DNA of 64,000 bases. Origin: Promicromonosporaceae bacterium. GTDB lineage: Bacteria > Actinomycetota > Actinomycetes > Actinomycetales > Cellulomonadaceae. Position 1 is the stretch's first letter. Every line of letters starts with the position of its first letter. The notes under the pieces were generated by a model. It saw only the letters and a program-made list of their open reading frames with translations, did no database searches and had not been told where the DNA came from. The stretch covers positions 1 through 64,000 of the forward strand of contig WRHK01000013.1 in NCBI GenBank assembly GCA_009783295.1, written 5' to 3'. Of this stretch, positions 60,477 to 64,000 are shown piece by piece. The position numbers and the translations under genes are program-made.

Positions 60477-61829
60477 TTGAGTGAGGTGGGTCGCATCCCG
60501 GACACGGAGCACCGTGGGGTGTCGCTGAACCGCGAGATCCTCGCCCTTGCCGTGCCCGCCCTGGGCGCCCTGGTGGCCGAGCCGCTGTTCGTGCTCGTCG
60601 ACTCCGTCGTCGTCGGGCGGCTCGGCACGGCCCAGCTCGGCGGCCTCTCGCTCGCGTCCAGCCTGCTGGTGACCGTCGTCGGGCTGTGCGTGTTCCTCGC
60701 CTATGCCACGACGGCGGCCGTGTCCCGGCTCATCGGTGCCGGCCGTGAGCGCGAGGCCCTCCAGTCCGGCATCGACGGCATGTGGCTGGCCCTGGGGATC
60801 GGCATCGTGCTCGGGGTCGCCGTGTGGACGCTGGCGCCCTGGGCCGTCGGCGCCATGGGCGGCACGGGCGAGGTCGCCAGGCAGGCCGTCATCTACATCC
60901 GGTTCTCCGCGGTGGGCCTGCCCGGCATGGAGGTGGTGCTCGCCGCCACCGGTGTGCTGCGCGGCCTGCGCGACACGCGGACCCCGCTCGTGGTCGCCTC
61001 GACCGGCGCCGCCGTGAACGCGGTCGTCAACGTCACGCTCGTGTGGGGCGTCGGCATGGGCATCGCCGGCTCCGGCCTCGGCACCGCCCTGGCCCAGCTC
61101 GCCATGGCCGCCGCGCTCACCACCGTCGTCGTGCGGGGCGCCCGCCGGCGCGGCGCCTCGCTCCGCCCCGCCGCGGGCGGCGTCTGGGCCAGCGCCCGCG
61201 CAGGGATGCCGCTGCTGGTGCGGACGGCGTCGCTGCGCCTCGCCATCCTGCTGACGGTCGCGGTCGCCACCCGCCTCGGCGACGCCACGCTGGCCGGCCA
61301 CCAGGTGGTCAACAGCCTGTGGGGCCTGGCCGCCTTCGCCCTCGACGCGCTCGCCATCGCCGCCCAGGCCCTCGTCGGCCAGGGGCTGGGCGCCGGCAAC
61401 CTGACGCGCGTCCGCGAGGTGCTGCGCCGCTGCCTGCGCTGGGGCGTCGCCGCGGGGGCGGTGCTCGGCGTCGTCATCGCGGCCGCCGGGTGGTGGATCG
61501 CCCCGCTGTTCACGCCCGACGACGCCGTGCGCGCCGCCGCGACCGCCGGCCTGGTGGTGTGCGGGCTGCTCATGCCCATGGCCGGCTACGTGTTCGTGCT
61601 CGACGGCGTCCTCATCGGCGCGGGCGACGGGCGATACCTCGCCGCCGTCGGCATGCTCACGCTGCTCGTCTACCTGCCCGCGGCGCTGGCCGTGGGAGCC
61701 TGGGCGCCGTCCGGCACCGCGGGCCTGGCCTGGCTGTGGGCGGCCTTCGCGGGCGTGTTCATGGCAGCCCGGGCCGTGACCACGGGCCTGCGGGCACGCA
61801 GCCCCCGCTGGATGACCACGGGGGTATGA
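60477..61829 (+). CDS. MATE-family efflux transporter
   Basis: A 450-residue MATE protein with 12 helices (NREILALAVPALGALVAEPLFVLVDSVVVGRLG at the start is the family pattern; later LAGHQVVNSLWGLAAFALDALAIAAQALVGQGLGAG). It exports drugs or toxic compounds with Na+ or H+; subgroup looks like DinF. TTG start fixed by GGAGG at 60463-60467, 9 bases upstream. Placed between dnaB and rplI, as commonly seen in this group of bacteria. Confidence 0.9.
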   Translation: MSEVGRIPDTEHRGVSLNREILALAVPALGALVAEPLFVLVDSVVVGRLGTAQLGGLSLASSLLVTVVGLCVFLAYATTAAVSRLIGAGREREALQSGIDGMWLALGIGIVLGVAVWTLAPWAVGAMGGTGEVARQAVIYIRFSAVGLPGMEVVLAATGVLRGLRDTRTPLVVASTGAAVNAVVNVTLVWGVGMGIAGSGLGTALAQLAMAAALTTVVVRGARRRGASLRPAAGGVWASARAGMPLLVRTASLRLAILLTVAVATRLGDATLAGHQVVNSLWGLAAFALDALAIAAQALVGQGLGAGNLTRVREVLRRCLRWGVAAGAVLGVVIAAAGWWIAPLFTPDDAVRAAATAGLVVCGLLMPMAGYVFVLDGVLIGAGDGRYLAAVGMLTLLVYLPAALAVGAWAPSGTAGLAWLWAAFAGVFMAARAVTTGLRARSPRWMTTGV

Positions 61830-61873
61830 GAGAGGGCCCCGGCTCCCCGCGGACGGGGGGCCGGGGCCCTCTC
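61830..61873. terminator. Bidirectional terminator between MATE gene and rplI
   Basis: A perfect 14-bp stem (61830-61843 and 61860-61873) lies between the convergent stops. The loop region contains a second smaller stem (CCCCG / CGGGG). It can end both transcripts. Confidence 0.85.
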
Positions 61874-61889
61874 AGGTGTCAGACGCGCC

Positions 61890-62339
61890 TCAGGCGGCGA
61901 CGACCTTCACCGAGATCTTCGCCGACACCTCGGGGTGCAGGCGCACCGACACGGTGTACTCACCGGTCGACTTGATCGCGTTGGCGATCTCGATCTTGCG
62001 CTTGTCGACGGCGGGCGAGCCAGCCTCGACCACGGCGGCGGCGATGTCCGCCGTCGTCACGGCGCCGAACAGGCGGCCGGACTCGCCGGCCTTCGCCTTG
62101 ACGACGACGGCCTTGGCCGCGAGGGCCTCGGCAGCGGCCTTGGCCTCGTCGAGCGTCGCGATCTCGCGGGCCTTGCGGGCCTTGCGGATCGCAGCGACCT
62201 GCGACTCGAAGCCCTTGGTCCACGGGGTCGCAAGGTTGCGCGGGATGAGGTAGTTACGGGCGTACCCGTCCTTGACGTCGACGACGTCGCCGGGCTCACC
62301 GAGGCCGGTGACCTCGTGGGTCAGGATCAGCTTGGCCAT
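61890..62339 (-). CDS. rplI: 50S ribosomal protein L9
   Basis: A 149-residue L9: N-terminal [37 protein letters not shown] and a long connecting helix then a C-terminal domain ([33 protein letters not shown]). It binds 23S rRNA. Last gene of the rpsF-ssb-rpsR-rplI set. Confidence 0.98.
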   Translation of the reverse strand: MAKLILTHEVTGLGEPGDVVDVKDGYARNYLIPRNLATPWTKGFESQVAAIRKARKAREIATLDEAKAAAEALAAKAVVVKAKAGESGRLFGAVTTADIAAAVVEAGSPAVDKRKIEIANAIKSTGEYTVSVRLHPEVSAKISVKVVAA

Positions 62340-62361
62340 GGTTGCTCCAGTCCTTCCTGAC

Positions 62362-62598
62362 TCAGCGGGCCGACGACGAGTACGGCAGCAGGGCCATCTC
62401 GCGGGCGTTCTTGACGGCACGGGCGATCTGGCGCTGCTCCTGGACGGAGACGCCGGTCACACGACGGGCACGGATCTTGCCGCGGTCGGAGATGAACTTC
62501 CGCAGCAGGGCCGTGTCCTTGTAGTCGACGGACTCGATCTTCGCCGTCTTCAGCGGGTTCGACTTCTTCTTGGGCTTGCGCACCACAGGCTTCGCCAT
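62362..62598 (-). CDS. rpsR: 30S ribosomal protein S18, Cys-less
   Basis: A 78-residue S18: [38 protein letters not shown] and [12 protein letters not shown]. The zinc-binding cysteines of the C+ form are absent, so it is the zinc-independent type. It pairs with S6 in the 30S subunit. Strong ribosome site (AAGGAGCAAC) upstream. Confidence 0.97.
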   Translation of the reverse strand: MAKPVVRKPKKKSNPLKTAKIESVDYKDTALLRKFISDRGKIRARRVTGVSVQEQRQIARAVKNAREMALLPYSSSAR

Positions 62599-62645
62599 GG
62601 TGTTGCTCCTTCGGGGAGAAAGGTGATCTGGGGAGAGGGTGCCGG

Positions 62646-63203
62646 TCAGAACGGAGGCTCGTCGTTGAACGAGCCGCCGGACGACGCCGGGCCTGCAGAG
62701 GCCCACGGGTCGTTCTGCTGCTGACCGCCACCGGAAGATCCGTAGCCCCCACCCTGCTGCTGGCCGTAGCCGCCACCCTGGGGCTGGCCGAAGCCACCAC
62801 CCTGGTTGCCGCCACCGCCGAAGCCGCCACCGCCCTGACGCTGGGTCCGGGTGACCTTGGCCGAGGCGTACCTCAGCGCGGGGCCGACCTCGTCCACCTG
62901 CATCTCGACGACGGTGCGCTTCTCGCCCTCACGCGTCTCGTACGAGCGCTGGGTCAGACGGCCCTGCACGATCACGCGCATGCCCTTGGTGAGCGACTCG
63001 GCGACGTTCTCCGCCGCCTCCCGCCACACCGAGCACCGCATGAACAGCGCGTCGCCGTCCTTCCACTCGTTCGACTGACGGTCGAAGGTGCGCGGCGTGG
63101 AGGCCACGGTAAAGCTCGCCACAGCGGCACCCGAGGGCGTGAACCGCAGCTCCGGGTCTGCCGTCAGGTTTCCGACGACGGTGATGATCGTCTCACCAGC
63201 CAT
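62646..63203 (-). CDS. ssb: Single-stranded DNA-binding protein
   Basis: A 185-residue SSB: OB fold ([49 protein letters not shown]) and a disordered Gly/Gln-rich tail ending in the acidic tip NDEPPF, which binds replication partners. It forms tetramers on ssDNA. It lies between rpsF and rpsR as is usual. Confidence 0.98.
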   Translation of the reverse strand: MAGETIITVVGNLTADPELRFTPSGAAVASFTVASTPRTFDRQSNEWKDGDALFMRCSVWREAAENVAESLTKGMRVIVQGRLTQRSYETREGEKRTVVEMQVDEVGPALRYASAKVTRTQRQGGGGFGGGGNQGGGFGQPQGGGYGQQQGGGYGSSGGGQQQNDPWASAGPASSGGSFNDEPPF

Positions 63204-63301
63204 GACTTGCTCCTTCGTTCGTCCGAGACACGTATCGGGGGGATCCCACCAGGTGCCACCGACAGTGGCTACCCGACAGGCCGGGGGTTATCGGATCAGT
63301 C

Positions 63302-63592
63302 TCAGCGAGCGTCCGTGCGGAGGATCTTGGTACGCAGCACGGCCTCGTTGAGACCGAGCTGGCGGTCCAGCTCCTTCGCCGTGTCGGCGGTCGCGGTGAA
63401 GTCGACGACGGCGTAGATGCCCTCGGACTTCTTGTTGATGTCGAACGCCATCCGGCGCCGACCCCAGATGTCGACCTTGTCGACGGAGCCGCCCTCGGTC
63501 GAGATGACCGACAGGTACTTCTCGAGCGACGGGGCGACGGTGCGCTCCTCGACCTCAGGGTCCAGGATCACCATCAGTTCGTACTGACGCAT
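63302..63592 (-). CDS. rpsF: 30S ribosomal protein S6
   Basis: A 96-residue S6 beginning [23 protein letters not shown] with [22 protein letters not shown], normal length. It pairs with S18. First gene of the operon; GAGGAGG upstream and a leader hairpin at 63623-63641. About 98 bases separate it from ssb and hold no gene. Confidence 0.98.
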   Translation of the reverse strand: MRQYELMVILDPEVEERTVAPSLEKYLSVISTEGGSVDKVDIWGRRRMAFDINKKSEGIYAVVDFTATADTAKELDRQLGLNEAVLRTKILRTDAR

Positions 63593-63622
63593 GAGTTCAA
63601 CCCACCTCCTCTGGTCTATACG

Positions 63623-63641
63623 GTCACGGTCTTTCCGTGAC
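63623..63641 (-). promoter_or_regulatory. Leader hairpin upstream of rpsF
   Basis: A perfect 7-bp stem GTCACGG / CCGTGAC with a 5-base loop lies about 30 bases upstream of rpsF. It may be a site for S6:S18 feedback control or part of the promoter (TATAGA follows on the minus strand). Unproven. Confidence 0.4.
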
Positions 63642-63659
63642 AGGAGGGTCTGTGCGTCG

Positions 63660-63698
63660 CTGTGCCCGCGAACGCCAGGTCGGCGCGAGCGGGCACAG
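63660..63698 (-). terminator. Terminator after the penicillin-binding protein gene
   Basis: A perfect 10-bp stem (CTGTGCCCGC / GCGGGCACAG) with a 19-base loop begins right after the stop at 63703 on the minus strand, separating this gene from rpsF. Confidence 0.7.
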
Positions 63699-63702
63699 AC
63701 AG

Positions 63703-64000
63703 TTATCCAGGGTACCCGACGGATCCGGTTCCGCCGTCACCGGTGCCGGTGTCGGTGCCCCCGTCGCCGCCGCCGGTGTCGGTCCCGCCGTCACCGCCGT
63801 CGGAGCCGTCACCGCCGCCGGGCGGCGGGGTCACGACGGGCGGCTCGGGCGGCGTCGTGGCCGCCGGCCCGCTGGAGACACGGACGGTCACCGTGGAGCC
63901 CGGAGGCACGCGCGTGCCCGCCCCGTCCACGCCGACGACGGTGCCCTGCGGCTGGCTGGACTCCACCTCCTCGACGCGGACGTTCAGGCCCAGGCCGGCG
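63703..64000 (-). CDS. C-terminal part of a PASTA-containing penicillin-binding protein (partial)
   Basis: The gene runs off the window's right edge. The 99 residues seen hold a PASTA domain ([40 protein letters not shown]) and a low-complexity Pro/Gly/Asp/Thr tail ending GSVGYPG. Its place before rpsF is typical of a class A bifunctional transglycosylase/transpeptidase in actinomycetes. The catalytic domains are outside the window, so the class is inference. Confidence 0.8.
   Translation of the reverse strand, partial: AGLGLNVRVEEVESSQPQGTVVGVDGAGTRVPPGSTVTVRVSSGPAATTPPEPPVVTPPPGGGDGSDGGDGGTDTGGGDGGTDTGTGDGGTGSVGYPG

Overview
The window is very GC-rich, dense DNA with genes on both strands. 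Its conserved content points to a high-GC Gram-positive actinomycete, most plausibly order Micrococcales near Cellulomonas, Cellulosimicrobium or Isoptericola. The pointers are a furA-katG pair, an ECF42-type sigma factor beside a DGPF protein, a Cys-less S18, the rpsF-ssb-rpsR-rplI-(MATE)-dnaB order, GTG/TTG starts and many leaderless promoters. The genus is inference; no rRNA, tRNA, CRISPR array or insertion sequence was seen. No gene-free stretch exceeds 300 bases; the longest are about 266 bases upstream of dnaB and 247 bases before its 3' end, both described below.

Layout. 0-5 kb: general PTS proteins (HPr, enzyme I, glucose-type EIIA) as separate transcription units, then a CPA1 Na+/H+ antiporter. 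5-12 kb: a NUC1-type nuclease and three paralogous membrane-anchored beta-propeller proteins sharing an N-terminal F-x-LVPDD motif, interrupted by a metallo-beta-lactamase-fold protein. 12-17.5 kb: a YdcZ-type membrane protein, a DinB-like protein, RlmC, a sigma-region-4/zinc-finger/membrane chimera, and small stress proteins (CsbD, GlsB). 17.5-22 kb: arginine catabolism (a DDAH-like hydrolase plus ornithine cyclodeaminase with a divergent Lrp) and an MFS protein. 22-27 kb: SDR, katG-furA, and a DUF559/AbiEi-like gene bracketed by two long palindromic elements. 27-37.5 kb: mgtE, a TetR regulator, a TPP-riboswitch-controlled thiamine/pyrimidine ABC operon, an MFS/TetR pair, TetR-poxB and LysE. 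38-45.6 kb: small metabolic genes and a ribose-type ABC transporter with a LacI regulator. 45.7-57.4 kb: two Old Yellow Enzyme family proteins with a MarR, VOC/HxlR, ECF42/YCII, Nudix, MerR, hydrolase, AraC/VOC and TetR/GNAT. 57.6-64 kb: dnaB with a class 3 intein, a MATE exporter, rplI, rpsR, ssb, rpsF and the 3' end of a PASTA-containing penicillin-binding protein.

How parts work together. Many units are a regulator divergent from, or coupled to, one enzyme or exporter, with a visible palindromic operator: LacI/sugar ABC, TetR/MFS, MarR/ene-reductase, HxlR/VOC, TetR/GNAT, and a TetR whose own promoter carries the same operator as the SDR gene about 7 kb away. Start codons are repeatedly preceded by a TANNNT -10 hexamer ending 6-8 bases upstream, which suggests leaderless transcripts and helped choose starts.

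The most unusual signals are a helically phased array of DnaA-box-like sequences between dnaB and the MATE gene, the zinc-ribbon-bearing class 3 intein in the DnaB Walker A motif, the paired palindromes around the AbiEi-like gene, and the shared SDR/TetR operator. All functional statements come from reading motifs by eye; no searches were run.
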